Positions 18,438-27,535 of a stretch of DNA of 44,733 nucleotides are shown here, piece by piece (position 1 is the stretch's first letter; the number at the start of each line of letters is the position of its first letter). The notes below the pieces were generated by a model. It had not been told where the DNA came from, did no database searches, and saw only the letters and a program-made list of their open reading frames with translations. Origin of the DNA: an uncultured Paracoccaceae bacterium (lineage in GTDB: Bacteria; Pseudomonadota; Alphaproteobacteria; Rhodobacterales; Rhodobacteraceae); NCBI GenBank assembly GCA_937920555.1, contig CAKZTM010000062.1, positions 1 through 44,733 on the forward strand, read 5' to 3'. A program made the translations under genes and the position numbers.

Positions 18438-18520
18438 ATTCCCATGCCTGTTCAGGCCGCTGCGCTTTCAGCTCCATGGTTTTTCGTACCACGGTTTCAT
18501 TAAGGTATCTTATACACCCG

Positions 18521-18537
18521 TATTTCACTGTGAAATA
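18521..18537. promoter_or_regulatory. Perfect 17-bp palindrome upstream of kpsT (candidate operator)
   Basis: TATTTCAC-T-GTGAAATA is a perfect inverted repeat with 8-base arms around one central base. It lies 84-100 bp upstream of the kpsT start, in the only non-coding stretch that could hold the promoter of kpsT-kpsE-kdsA. On the minus strand TTATTT and TATAAG with an 18-base spacer overlap it, so a bound repressor would block that promoter. The cognate regulator is not in the window. Confidence 0.4.
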
Positions 18538-18627
18538 AGGTTTTTTTATGGATCATTCGGTCCATCGCGCAAAAATGCCACGATAGTGTTGCGCGCCGAT
18601 GGGGCCTAAATGCGGTGCATGCCCGCG

Positions 18628-19947
18628 TTACAAGGCTTGCGCGATGGCGGTTTTAAGCTTTGTCGTAATCTCATCAATATGGGTGTCATCTATAATGAAG
18701 GGCGGTGCCAGGAGAATATGGTCCCCATGCTGGCCGTCGATTGTCCCGCCCATCGGATAGCAGATCAACCCCGCCTCGAAGGCGGCGTTTTTAAGTGATT
18801 TGTGCAGGGCCCTTGCAGGCGGGAAAGGGTGTTTGGTGTCGCGGTCTTCGACAAACTCAAGGCCAATGAACAGCCCGCGTCCCCGGATATCGCCCACATG
18901 GGGATGTTGGCCAAAGGCGTCGTGCAAAGCGGATTGCAGCTTGTCACCCATCTGGGCACAGCGCGTGACAAGCCCGCCATCTGTCAGTTTGGTCAAAACC
19001 GCCAAAGCAGCGGCGCATGCGGTGGGGTGGCCCACATAGGTGTGGCCGTGCTGGAAAAAGCCGCTGCCGCCCTCAATCGCCGCAAAAATGGTTGAGGAGC
19101 ACATCATCGCGCCAATGGGTTGGTATCCTGCGCCCAATCCTTTGGCGACCGCGACGATATCGGGGCTGATCGCGTCATAATCGCAGGCAAAAAGATGGCC
19201 CGTGCGCCCCATGCCGCACATCACCTCGTCCAAAATCAACAAAACGCCGTATTGGTCGCAAATTTCCCGGATGCGTTTGAAATACCCCTCAACGGCGGGC
19301 ACAGCGCCTGCGGTGGCACCCACAACGGGCTCGGCCACGAAGGCAAACACGCTGTCTTTGCCGAGCCGCAAAATCTCGGTCTCTAGCTCATTTGCGACGC
19401 GAAGGCCGTAGTCCAAACGAGTCTCTTCCTGTCGGCGTCCGCGATATTCGAAACACGGTGAGATATGGGTGGTCTCGACCATCAATGGCGCAAAAGGTGC
19501 CCGTCGCCATGCATTCCCACCAGTGGCCAATGCCCCGAGCGTATTGCCATGATAACTTTGGCGGCGCGCGATCACATGTCTGCGCTCGGGCTGGCCGATC
19601 TCTACAAAATACTGCCGGGCGAGCTTGAGGGCGGCCTCCATTGCCTCTGATCCGCCGGAGACAAAATAGACCCGGTCAAGGTCGCCGGGGGCGTGCGCGA
19701 TCAATTTTTCGGCCAATTGTTCGGCCGGGTCCGAGGTGAAAAAGCTGGTATGGGCAAAGGCCACTTGATCTAGCTGGGCTTTGATGGCGGCGGTCACATC
19801 CGCATCGCCGTGGCCCAGACAGGACACAGCCGCACCGCCAGAGCCGTCGAAATATTGCTTGCCGGACCGATCATAGAGATACACGCCTTCGCCGCGAGAC
19901 ACGGTTGGCGGGACAGCTTTTGTATGACGTGGAAAGACGTGAGACAC
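18628..19947 (-). CDS. Class III pyridoxal phosphate-dependent aminotransferase, substrate unknown
   Basis: A 439-residue fold-type I aminotransferase of the ornithine/omega-amino acid group. Motifs are FDGSGGAAVSCLGHGD, YFVSGGSEAMEAALKLARQY (PLP phosphate loop), RRQSYHGNT, ILDEVMCGMGRTG (Asp binding the PLP nitrogen) and VAKGLGAGYQPIGAM with the Schiff-base Lys. A late GRGLFIGLEFV is also typical. Such enzymes move amino groups from diamines, beta-alanine, taurine-like or omega-amino acids to pyruvate or 2-oxoglutarate; the substrate cannot be read from these motifs. It lies divergently from the TAXI transporter genes across a 328-bp gap. It may therefore act on an imported amino compound, but this is only positional inference. 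Confidence 0.88.
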   Translation of the reverse strand: MSHVFPRHTKAVPPTVSRGEGVYLYDRSGKQYFDGSGGAAVSCLGHGDADVTAAIKAQLDQVAFAHTSFFTSDPAEQLAEKLIAHAPGDLDRVYFVSGGSEAMEAALKLARQYFVEIGQPERRHVIARRQSYHGNTLGALATGGNAWRRAPFAPLMVETTHISPCFEYRGRRQEETRLDYGLRVANELETEILRLGKDSVFAFVAEPVVGATAGAVPAVEGYFKRIREICDQYGVLLILDEVMCGMGRTGHLFACDYDAISPDIVAVAKGLGAGYQPIGAMMCSSTIFAAIEGGSGFFQHGHTYVGHPTACAAALAVLTKLTDGGLVTRCAQMGDKLQSALHDAFGQHPHVGDIRGRGLFIGLEFVEDRDTKHPFPPARALHKSLKNAAFEAGLICYPMGGTIDGQHGDHILLAPPFIIDDTHIDEITTKLKTAIAQAL

Positions 19948-20275
19948 GGTACGGTTCCTTTGAGCGTCAGTATATAGGCAATGACACGTACTACTCTGTC
20001 GTTGACCTAAATTGAAACAGATGTGACCCTTTTAGCCATTGAAAAAAGCGTTCGGAGGGGATTTCCGTCTTTGCGGCCATCGTTTTTAGATACATTACCA
20101 TTCGGCCCAATCTTTCTGCCATGAGACTTTTACAGATGGTAGGATTTGTTCGGTCTGGCCGTGGGCTTTTGGCGACGCCAAGCCCGTAAGATGCCCCTTA
20201 ATGCGTTGTTTTCACCGTCCAAGCACCACGTGGACGGATCACGATGACTAATGGATCAACCAAGGGAGAGTATGG
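19948..20275. other. 328-bp non-coding gap between divergent aminotransferase and TRAP genes
   Basis: No gene is visible. Both the aminotransferase (minus) and the TAXI gene (plus) must be started from here. TTGACC at about 20002 and several AT-rich patches are possible promoter pieces, but no pair with good spacing stood out. GGGAGAG just before ATG 20276 is the ribosome site of the TAXI gene. No riboswitch or strong hairpin was recognised. Confidence 0.5.
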
Positions 20276-21244
20276 ATGACCAAGAATTTCAAACTGACAG
20301 TAGCGGCTTTTGCAGTTGGGGCCGTGATGGCACCGGCGGCGATCGCAGAGGAGTTCATCACAATCGGAACAGGCGGTGTCACCGGTGTGTATTACCCAAC
20401 CGGGGGCGCGATTTGTCGCCTTGTGAACAAGGGCCGCAAAGAGCACGGCATTCGCTGTTCTGTCGAGAGCACAGGCGGCTCGGTCTACAACATCAACACC
20501 ATTCGCGAGGGCGAGTTGGAGTTCGGCGTAGCGCAGTCTGACTGGCAGTATCACGCGTTTAACGGCACCTCAAAATTTGAGGATGCGGGCGCGTTCGAGG
20601 GGCTTCGGGCAGTGTTTTCCGTACATCCCGAGCCGTTTACGGTTGTGGCGCGTGCTGATGCAGGGATCGCCACGTTTGATGATCTCAAAGGCAAGCGCGT
20701 CAATATCGGCAATCCAGGTTCCGGTCAGCGTGGCACCATGGAGGTGTTGTTGGAGGCCAAGGGCTGGACAACCGGCGATTTTGCGTTGGCCACCGAGTTG
20801 AAGGCCGCCGAGCAATCTGCAGCACTTTGCGACAACCAGATCGATGCGATGGTCTACACGGTTGGGCATCCATCGGGTTCGATCCAAGAGGCGACAACCG
20901 CCTGCGACAGCGTCCTTGTGACCGTCAGCGGGGCTGAGGTCGATGGCCTGATCGACGACAATTCCTTCTACCGGACAGCGACCATTCCCGGCGGCATGTA
21001 CCGGGGCAATGACAGCGAGACGATGACGTTCGGCGTTGGTGCGACTTTCGTAACCTCGGCGGATGTTTCCGAGGAGGCGGTCTACACGGTCGTGAAATCT
21101 GTGATGGAAAACATCGAGGATTTCAAAAAGCTGCACCCTGCTTTTGCCAATCTGGATCCCAAGGATATGGCCACAGCGGGTCTGTCTGCACCGCTGCATG
21201 CCGGCGCTGCCAAATACTACAAGGAAGCGGGCTTGATCGAATAA
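20276..21244 (+). CDS. TAXI-family TRAP transporter periplasmic solute-binding protein
   Basis: The periplasmic receptor of a tripartite ATP-independent transporter, TRAP-associated extracytoplasmic immunogenic (TAXI) subtype. An N-terminal signal peptide ([20 protein letters not shown] ... AIAEEF) is followed by the family hallmark [20 protein letters not shown]. Later segments include [47 protein letters not shown] and [15 protein letters not shown]. Length 322 is typical. TAXI systems studied so far take up organic acids or amino acids such as glutamate or 2-oxoglutarate; the ligand here is unknown. It is followed by its fused permease 92 bp later. Confidence 0.95.
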   Translation: MTKNFKLTVAAFAVGAVMAPAAIAEEFITIGTGGVTGVYYPTGGAICRLVNKGRKEHGIRCSVESTGGSVYNINTIREGELEFGVAQSDWQYHAFNGTSKFEDAGAFEGLRAVFSVHPEPFTVVARADAGIATFDDLKGKRVNIGNPGSGQRGTMEVLLEAKGWTTGDFALATELKAAEQSAALCDNQIDAMVYTVGHPSGSIQEATTACDSVLVTVSGAEVDGLIDDNSFYRTATIPGGMYRGNDSETMTFGVGATFVTSADVSEEAVYTVVKSVMENIEDFKKLHPAFANLDPKDMATAGLSAPLHAGAAKYYKEAGLIE

Positions 21245-21336
21245 GCCGTAAAAATTGCCGGAGGGGCTTAACCGGTCCCTTCGGCCACGACCTGGAATAA
21301 AAACAGTCTAATCTGGACCTCAGGGAGATCACGATC

Positions 21337-23946
21337 ATGGCCGACACGTCACCGGAAAAACGCGGGTTAAGCGAAGAAGAGCTTCAGGAGCTGGTTGCCG
21401 CGTCTGATGCGGGTGCGCGTGATCCCGCAGGTTCTGTTGGCACGTTATTGGCCACTGTGGCGGTGGTTTGGTCGCTGTTTCAGGTGCTTCTTGCCTCGCC
21501 TTTGGCCAATTATGTTTTGCCCGGCGATGTGATCAACAACTCCCGTCAGGTGCATTTGGCGTTCGCGGTTTTTCTGGCCTTCATGGCCTATCCGGCGTTC
21601 AAATCGAGCCCGCGTGCCTATATTCCGGTGGCCGATTGGGTGCTGGGATTGTTGGGCGCGTTTATCGCTTTATATGGTTTCATATTTTACCAAAAGATCG
21701 TTGATGCGGGTGGTTTGGCTGATGATGTGGACAAATGGTTCGCGCTGGCTGGCCTTTTGATCCTGTTTGAGGGGGCCCGCCGTGCGCTTGGTCCGGCGAT
21801 GGCGATTATCGCCACGATCTTTCTGGGCTATGTCTTTTTTGGTGCGTCCGAATGGGTGCCCGATGTGATCCGCTGGAAAGGGGCCTCGCTGAAAAAGGCG
21901 ATGAGCCATATGTGGATTACCTCCGAGGGTGTCTTTGGGATTGCTCTGGGTGTCTCTACCAAATTCGTGTTCCTGTTCGTACTCTTTGGTGCGCTCTTGG
22001 ATAAGGCGGGGGCAGGGAACTACTTTATCAAAATGGCGTTCGGTGCGCTGGGTCACCTCAAGGGTGGGCCTGCGAAAGCGGCTGTTGTTGGGTCGGCTGC
22101 GACCGGTCTGATCTCTGGCTCCTCGATTGCCAATGTTGTGACCACCGGGACGTTCACCATTCCGCTTATGAAGCGTGTTGGATTTAGCTCAGAGAAGGCG
22201 GGCGCGGTTGAGGTTGCCTCATCTGTCAATGGACAGATCATGCCACCGGTAATGGGAGCGGCTGCGTTCTTGATGGTGGAATATGTGGGCATTTCTTACG
22301 TGGAGGTGATCACCCACGCGTTCCTGCCCGCCACGATTTCTTACATCGCGCTGGTTTATATCGTGCATTTGGAAGCGGTGAAAAACAATATGCCGACGCT
22401 GGGCAACCGGGTTGTCTCCATGGGTAAAACCATTGGCGGGATGGCGGCGTTTTTCGTGGGCTTTGCGGCCCTGTGCTACGGGGTGCAATACCCTGTTGGC
22501 TGGGTCGTCTCCGCGTTTCCGGGGATGTCTGGCACGGTCATGTCGATCCTGATTTTCCTGACCTACGTGGCGCTTTTGTGGTTGGCCGCATCGGTCCCGG
22601 ACCTTGAGCCGGATGATCCCAATGCCAAGGAGGTAGAGCTGCCGGTGGTGGGTGAGATCTACAAATCCGGCCTCTACTTTTTGCTGCCGATCATCGTGCT
22701 GGTCTATTTCTTGATGATTGAGCAAAAATCGCCGGGGCTGTCGGCCTTTTGGGCGACCTTGCTGCTATTCGTGATCCTTCTGACCCAACGCCCGCTCAAG
22801 GCGATCTTCCGGGGCAATAGCGAGACGATCAATGCTTTCAAATTGGGTGTTGCAGACCTGATCCAAGGTCTGATTGACGGCGCGCGCAACATGATCGGCA
22901 TTGGTTTGGCCACCGCCACAGCGGGTGTGATTGTGGGTACTGTGACCCTGACCGGAGTGGGTCAGGTTATGGCTGATCTGGTTGAGTTTCTGTCGGGTGG
23001 TAATCTGATCTTGATGCTGGTGATGGTAGGGCTTTTGTCTCTTGTCCTTGGTATGGGGCTGCCGACCACAGCGAACTATATTGTGGTGTCGTCGCTGATG
23101 GCAGGGGTTGTCGTTGAACTGGGCGCGCAGTCTGGTCTGATCGTGCCACTGATCGCGGTTCATCTTTTCGTCTTTTATTTCGGGATCATGGCCGATGTGA
23201 CGCCGCCGGTGGGACTTGCGAGTTTTGCTGCTGCCGCCGTATCGGGCGGGGATGCGATTAGAACCGGTTTTGTGGCGTTCTTTTATTCACTGCGCACGGT
23301 GGCACTGCCGTTCGTGTTCATCTTCAATACCGACCTTTTGCTGATCGATGTGACATGGGCTCAAGGCATTTTGGTTTTCGTGACCGCGTCAATTGCGATC
23401 CTGATCTTTACGGCGGGGACTATGGGTTGGTTTCTGACCAAGAGCCGCATTTACGAGAGTGTGGCGTTAATTTTGATCGCGTTTGCACTCTTCCGGCCCG
23501 ATTTCGTCATGAACCGGGTTCAGCCTCCGTTTGAAGTGATCGAGCCATCGGGCTTTGTGGAGGCTTTGGGGAGCGCATCGGAAGGCGATGAGTTGCGGAT
23601 GGTGGTCTCTGGACCTGATTTCGACACTGGCGAGACCAAGGAGACCACATTGGTTCTTCCGGTTGCGGGTGCTGGGTCGGGCGACGCGCGGCTTACCGAA
23701 TTTGGCCTGTTACTGCTTGAAGAAGACGGTGTGGTGAAAATGGATGAGCCTGCCTTTGGCTCGCCATTTGCCGAGACGTTGCAGAGCTTTGATTTTTACG
23801 CCGATGAGCCGGTGCAAATCGCGAGGGTCCAAGCGCCCTCGGATCAAATGCCCAAGGAGCTGGTCTTCATTCCAGCGCTTCTATTCTTGGCCTTGATTGC
23901 CTTTTTGCAGCGGGCACGGATGAACCGGCAAGGAGTTCCAGCATGA
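21337..23946 (+). CDS. TRAP transporter permease, fused 4TM/12TM subunits
   Basis: An 869-residue inner-membrane protein combining the small (DctQ-like) and large (DctM-like) TRAP permease subunits in one chain, the form that partners TAXI receptors. The N-terminal quarter holds the small-subunit helices (LLATVAVVWSLFQVLLASPL; VADWVLGLLGAFIALYGFIF). The large subunit has the GLISGSSIANVVTTGTFTIPLMK motif with VNGQIMPPVMGAAAFLM, and later VLGMGLPTTANYIVVS and ADVTPPVGLASFAA. About 140 C-terminal residues (from QPPFEVIEPSG) form the soluble domain described as DUF3394, ending with a membrane segment. It overlaps the universal stress gene by 4 bases. Uptake is driven by an ion gradient. Confidence 0.95.
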   Translation: MADTSPEKRGLSEEELQELVAASDAGARDPAGSVGTLLATVAVVWSLFQVLLASPLANYVLPGDVINNSRQVHLAFAVFLAFMAYPAFKSSPRAYIPVADWVLGLLGAFIALYGFIFYQKIVDAGGLADDVDKWFALAGLLILFEGARRALGPAMAIIATIFLGYVFFGASEWVPDVIRWKGASLKKAMSHMWITSEGVFGIALGVSTKFVFLFVLFGALLDKAGAGNYFIKMAFGALGHLKGGPAKAAVVGSAATGLISGSSIANVVTTGTFTIPLMKRVGFSSEKAGAVEVASSVNGQIMPPVMGAAAFLMVEYVGISYVEVITHAFLPATISYIALVYIVHLEAVKNNMPTLGNRVVSMGKTIGGMAAFFVGFAALCYGVQYPVGWVVSAFPGMSGTVMSILIFLTYVALLWLAASVPDLEPDDPNAKEVELPVVGEIYKSGLYFLLPIIVLVYFLMIEQKSPGLSAFWATLLLFVILLTQRPLKAIFRGNSETINAFKLGVADLIQGLIDGARNMIGIGLATATAGVIVGTVTLTGVGQVMADLVEFLSGGNLILMLVMVGLLSLVLGMGLPTTANYIVVSSLMAGVVVELGAQSGLIVPLIAVHLFVFYFGIMADVTPPVGLASFAAAAVSGGDAIRTGFVAFFYSLRTVALPFVFIFNTDLLLIDVTWAQGILVFVTASIAILIFTAGTMGWFLTKSRIYESVALILIAFALFRPDFVMNRVQPPFEVIEPSGFVEALGSASEGDELRMVVSGPDFDTGETKETTLVLPVAGAGSGDARLTEFGLLLLEEDGVVKMDEPAFGSPFAETLQSFDFYADEPVQIARVQAPSDQMPKELVFIPALLFLALIAFLQRARMNRQGVPA

Positions 23947-24374
23947 CCAGACCTGTTTTATGTGCGGTTGACGTAAGCAACCCTGATGACGACATCAAAA
24001 CCATTCAGAGAGCTGCGCAATTGGCGGCTCTGGATGGGGCGCAGCTGGATATGATCGCGGTCGTGCCCGATTACGGGATGAGTTCGGTCGGCAGTTTCTT
24101 CAACAAGGACCATCACGACGAAATGATCGCCGAGGCCAAAAGTGAGTTGAACGCGGTTGTGACCCGCGCCCTTGATGAGGCGCAAAACGCCAAAGTCCGC
24201 CATATAGTTGCAACTGGCCGGGTCTACGAGGAAGTGTTGAGCCTCGCGGAGACATCAAATGCCGCGCTGATTGTGGTTGGTGCGCGCAAGGTGGATCTCA
24301 AAGACTATCTGTTAGGGCCGAATGCAGCGCGGGTTGTGCGCCATGCGGAATGCTCGGTCTATGTGGTGCGCTAA
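23943..24374 (+). CDS. Universal stress protein (UspA family) coupled to the TRAP transporter
   Basis: A 143-residue single Usp domain. VLCAVDVSNPDDDIKTIQRAAQLAAL forms the first strand and helix, and VVGARKVDLKDYLLGPNAARVVRHAECSVYVVR is the ATP-binding end, a variant of the G-2x-G-9x-G(S/T) motif (shown here in shortened pieces: IVVGARK, LLGPNAARVV). The start overlaps the permease stop (ATGA) with AAGGAG upstream, so it is tightly co-translated. In other TRAP systems (for example TeaD of the ectoine transporter) such a Usp binds ATP and tunes transport, so the same role is probable here. It ends 68 bp before the convergent monooxygenase gene. Confidence 0.92.
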   Translation: MTRPVLCAVDVSNPDDDIKTIQRAAQLAALDGAQLDMIAVVPDYGMSSVGSFFNKDHHDEMIAEAKSELNAVVTRALDEAQNAKVRHIVATGRVYEEVLSLAETSNAALIVVGARKVDLKDYLLGPNAARVVRHAECSVYVVR

Positions 24375-24442
24375 GCGCCAATTCGCGCGCTTGTGCCAGG
24401 GATAGGCCGGGTTCGGATTGCCGCCAAACCGCACGCCCCGCA

Positions 24443-26242
24443 TTATGATTTGTGATGGCTCTCTTGCAGCCCGTAGACGGGTGTGTCGATGCCTTCCATA
24501 CGCGCTTTGATTTGCAGGGACAAAAACTGCGAATAGTGCCGCGACTGGTGCAAATTACCGCCGTGAAACCACAAAGCCTCTTGCTGGGTCGGTTTCCACA
24601 TATTGCGCTGCTCGCCTTCCCATGGTCCGGGGTCTTTGGGCGTGTCGGAGCCAAGCCCCCAAACCTTGCCCACTTTATCGGCCATGTCCTGATTCACGAT
24701 ATCAGCGACCCACCCGTTCATAGAGGCGTATCCGGTGGCATAGACGATCAAATCTGCGTCCAACTTGGTTCCGTCCTCCAAGACCACGCCGTCCGGTGCA
24801 ATTTTGGTGACCTGCCCATGGGCCAATTTGATCTTGCCGTCGATGATCAACTGGCTGGCGCCTACATCAATATAATAGCCTGAGCCGCGGCGCAGATATT
24901 TCATGAACAAGCCAGAGCCGTCAGCCCCCCAGTCAAGCTGGAAACCGGCTTTTTCCAGCCCTGCATAAAAATCCGCATCCACATCCTTGATCTTGTCGTA
25001 AACCGGGATCTGGAATTCATGCAGGATCGCATAAGGCAGAGAGGCAAAGATCATGTCGGCCTTGTTTGTGGTCATGCCGCTGGCCACGGCACGCTCGGAG
25101 TAGAGGTCACCCAGACCGATCTCCATCAACGGCTCGGAGCGCACGATATGAGTGGTGGAACGCTGCACCATGGTGACATCGACATCATTCTCCCAAAGGG
25201 CCGCACAAATATCATGGGCGGAGTTGTTGGAGCCGATCACCACCGCTTTTTTGCCCTTATAGGCGTCGGGGCCGGGATGTTTGGAGGAGTGGTGCTGGTC
25301 GCCCTTAAAGCTGTCCATGCCGGGAAAATCAGGCATATTCGGCTGAGCCGACATGCCGGTGGCAAAGATCAGTTGCTTGGGTTTGAGAACCACCTTCTTG
25401 CCGTCGCGGTCCACGGTCACGGTCCATTCTTTGGCGTTCTCGTCGTAACTGGCGCTTTGACAGGTCGAGCGCGTCCAATAGTTCAACTCCATGACTTTGG
25501 TGTACATCTCCAACCAATCGCCGAGCTTGTCTTTGGGTGCGAAGACCGGCCAATTGGCTGGAAAGGGCAGGTAGGGCAGGTGGTCGTACCAAACGGGATC
25601 ATGCAGGCAAAGCGACTTGTAGCGGTTGCGCCAACTGTCGCCGGGGCGGTCGTTTTTCTCGATGATGATGGTTGGCACGCCAAGTTGACGCAGACGTGCG
25701 CCCAGCGCGATCCCGCCTTGGCCGCCGCCAATGATCACCGTATAGGGCTGGACCGAATAGCCCAGCTCCTCGGCCTCGCGGTGGCGTTCCTCTTTCCACG
25801 TGGGCACATTTTTGGACGCGCCGTGCTTGGCCCCCAATGGGCGTTCAAAGCCCAGCGGTTCTTCATGGCCTTTGAGCTCGGTCATGGAGGTGAGCAGCGT
25901 CCAGATTAGCCCGTCGCGCAGACGGATCAAGCCGTAGCCGCGTGATACGGCAGTCTCGAAACTGATCCATGCAGTGGTGATGCCGCCGTCTTGGGTCGCA
26001 GGTTCGCCGTCTGCAATGCGCCAATCGGACGGTTTAACGGAAGCCAGCTGTGCCGACAGCATGTCTGCAACGGCGTCCTTGCCCTCCATGGTTTTGATGT
26101 TCCATGTGAAGGACACCAAATCGCGCCAAAAGCAATCATCGGTAAACAGATTGGCCGCCGCGGCTGCATCACCTTTTGTCAGGGCGTCATCCAGTTTGCC
26201 AAGGACTTGGCCCACCTCCATATCAACGGTGTTATCTAACAT
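24443..26242 (-). CDS. Flavin-containing monooxygenase-like protein with N-terminal NTF2/SnoaL-like domain
   Basis: A predicted FAD- and NADPH-dependent oxygenase of 599 residues. Residues about 1-150 look like a SnoaL/NTF2 cone (LFTDDCFWRDLVSFTWNI). The flavoprotein part begins with VIIGGGQGGIALGARL (about 168) and IIIEKNDRPGDSWRNRY. The FMO-type FKGDQHHSSKH segment lies near 315, VIGSNNSAHDI is the NADP site, and YATGYASMNGW is the ATGY motif. Substrate is unknown; FMO and YUC-like enzymes oxidise soft heteroatoms or 2-oxo acids. It has a strong GGGAGGA site and starts 132 bp after the dehydrogenase gene on the same strand, so it may be the last gene of the peptide operon or an independent gene. 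It converges on the TRAP operon. Confidence 0.85.
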   Translation of the reverse strand: MLDNTVDMEVGQVLGKLDDALTKGDAAAAANLFTDDCFWRDLVSFTWNIKTMEGKDAVADMLSAQLASVKPSDWRIADGEPATQDGGITTAWISFETAVSRGYGLIRLRDGLIWTLLTSMTELKGHEEPLGFERPLGAKHGASKNVPTWKEERHREAEELGYSVQPYTVIIGGGQGGIALGARLRQLGVPTIIIEKNDRPGDSWRNRYKSLCLHDPVWYDHLPYLPFPANWPVFAPKDKLGDWLEMYTKVMELNYWTRSTCQSASYDENAKEWTVTVDRDGKKVVLKPKQLIFATGMSAQPNMPDFPGMDSFKGDQHHSSKHPGPDAYKGKKAVVIGSNNSAHDICAALWENDVDVTMVQRSTTHIVRSEPLMEIGLGDLYSERAVASGMTTNKADMIFASLPYAILHEFQIPVYDKIKDVDADFYAGLEKAGFQLDWGADGSGLFMKYLRRGSGYYIDVGASQLIIDGKIKLAHGQVTKIAPDGVVLEDGTKLDADLIVYATGYASMNGWVADIVNQDMADKVGKVWGLGSDTPKDPGPWEGEQRNMWKPTQQEALWFHGGNLHQSRHYSQFLSLQIKARMEGIDTPVYGLQESHHKS

Positions 26243-26374
26243 ATATTCCTCCCAAATCGCAGTTCCGGCCGGAGTTTCACAACGGCTCTTGTGATTTTTA
26301 CGTAGCGTAAGCGACGTGAAGAGAGTTTGGCAAGCGCGCCGCTCAAACGGTGATCTGTCCGGTTGGGGCGCGGC

Positions 26375-27535
26375 TTAGCTGCGGATCAATGCCGCCGAGA
26401 TGATCTGGCGCTGAATATCCGAGGTGCCACCATAGGTGATGCCGCCCAGAGCATCGCGCATGTTGCGGGCAATTTCGGCATCCTCCATATAGCCACGGGC
26501 ACCGAAATTGCGCATAGCGTCCATGGCGGAGGCCAAATATGCCTCCGAGATATGAAGCTTGGTGGCCGCGGCCCGGGCCATGTCCCAGGCGCCCTGATCT
26601 GCCTCCCAAGCGGCACGCCACAACATCAGTTGTGCGGTCTCAAGGCGCAGTTTCATATCAGCCAACCTGTTGCTGACCGATTGATGGGTGTGGATGGGGC
26701 CGCCGAACACGTCGCGTGTCTTGGCAAAACTCACGCAGTCATCAAGCATGCGCGCCATCGCACCCACCTGCGAGGTGAAGATAAACCGCCGCTCCCACTC
26801 CAAGGAGCGATTGAATATCGCATTGCCCGCTCCGATCTTGCCCAGAACCGCCGTGTCGGGGACGAAACAATCGACAAACTCCAACGCACCAAACGGCAAC
26901 GTTCTTGTGCCCATTTTTTGGGTCTGGTCCTTGCGGATAAAGCCGTCGCTTGTCGCCTCCACCAGAAATGCGCTGACACCCCATGCACCGTGGTCTGGGT
27001 TCACTGTGGCAAACACAAAGGCCAGATCGCAGGCCGGTGCCATGCCGATATAGACTTTTTCGCCGTTCAAAACATAGCCGCCATCCACTTTGGTGGCTCG
27101 TGTCGTCAGCGCCATCGCGTCCGAGCCGGAATGGCTTTCGGTCACCGCATGGGCGCAGATCATATCCCCAGAGATCAATTTGGGCAGGATATCCGCCTTT
27201 TGCGCCTCGGTGCCAAATTCAAGGATGGGCATTTGCATCGACCATATCTGCGCGCCAAGCCCCAAGGTCAGCCCGCCATCGGGCGCGCCATAGCCGAGCT
27301 CTTGCAAGATGTGTACGGTCGTTTGAATGTCATGGCCACCGCCGCCCAGTGCTTTTGGCAGTGCCAGCCCCAAAAGGCCGTAATTGGCGCATGCATCCCA
27401 CAAAGGACGCCAATCGGCCGTATCAACCGCACCGCGTTTGTCGCGCTGGGCAATGTCAGCGCTCAGCTCCGCTTGTGCAAACTTTCGCGCGTTTTGACCC
27501 AATGTGATTGTCTGCTCAGGAAGTGCAAAATCCAT
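26375..27535 (-). CDS. Acyl-CoA dehydrogenase-like flavoenzyme, probable carrier-protein-bound aminoacyl (prolyl?) dehydrogenase
   Basis: A 386-residue acyl-CoA dehydrogenase-fold protein with HAVTESHSGSDAMAL (flavin contact), GEKVYIGMAPACDLAFVFA, NRLADMKLRLETAQLMLWRAAW and GGITYGGTSDIQRQII. The usual late catalytic Glu is Gly here (YGGTSDIQ); a Glu in SLEWERRFIF lies where isovaleryl-type enzymes carry the base. This pattern, with MAPACDLAFVFATVNP, resembles PltE/RedW, which oxidise prolyl-carrier protein to pyrrolyl-carrier protein. The gene also lies beside a free adenylation enzyme and a free carrier. The ATG at 27535 overlaps the NRPS stop (ATGA); a start at 27583 would add 16 unlikely residues. 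The function on a carrier-bound substrate is inferred. Confidence 0.82.
   Translation of the reverse strand: MDFALPEQTITLGQNARKFAQAELSADIAQRDKRGAVDTADWRPLWDACANYGLLGLALPKALGGGGHDIQTTVHILQELGYGAPDGGLTLGLGAQIWSMQMPILEFGTEAQKADILPKLISGDMICAHAVTESHSGSDAMALTTRATKVDGGYVLNGEKVYIGMAPACDLAFVFATVNPDHGAWGVSAFLVEATSDGFIRKDQTQKMGTRTLPFGALEFVDCFVPDTAVLGKIGAGNAIFNRSLEWERRFIFTSQVGAMARMLDDCVSFAKTRDVFGGPIHTHQSVSNRLADMKLRLETAQLMLWRAAWEADQGAWDMARAAATKLHISEAYLASAMDAMRNFGARGYMEDAEIARNMRDALGGITYGGTSDIQRQIISAALIRS

Noticed and set aside
16262..19947. KpsM permease hidden between kpsE, kpsT and the aminotransferase
   Set aside because: No multi-helix frame of about 260 residues exists on either strand in these gaps.
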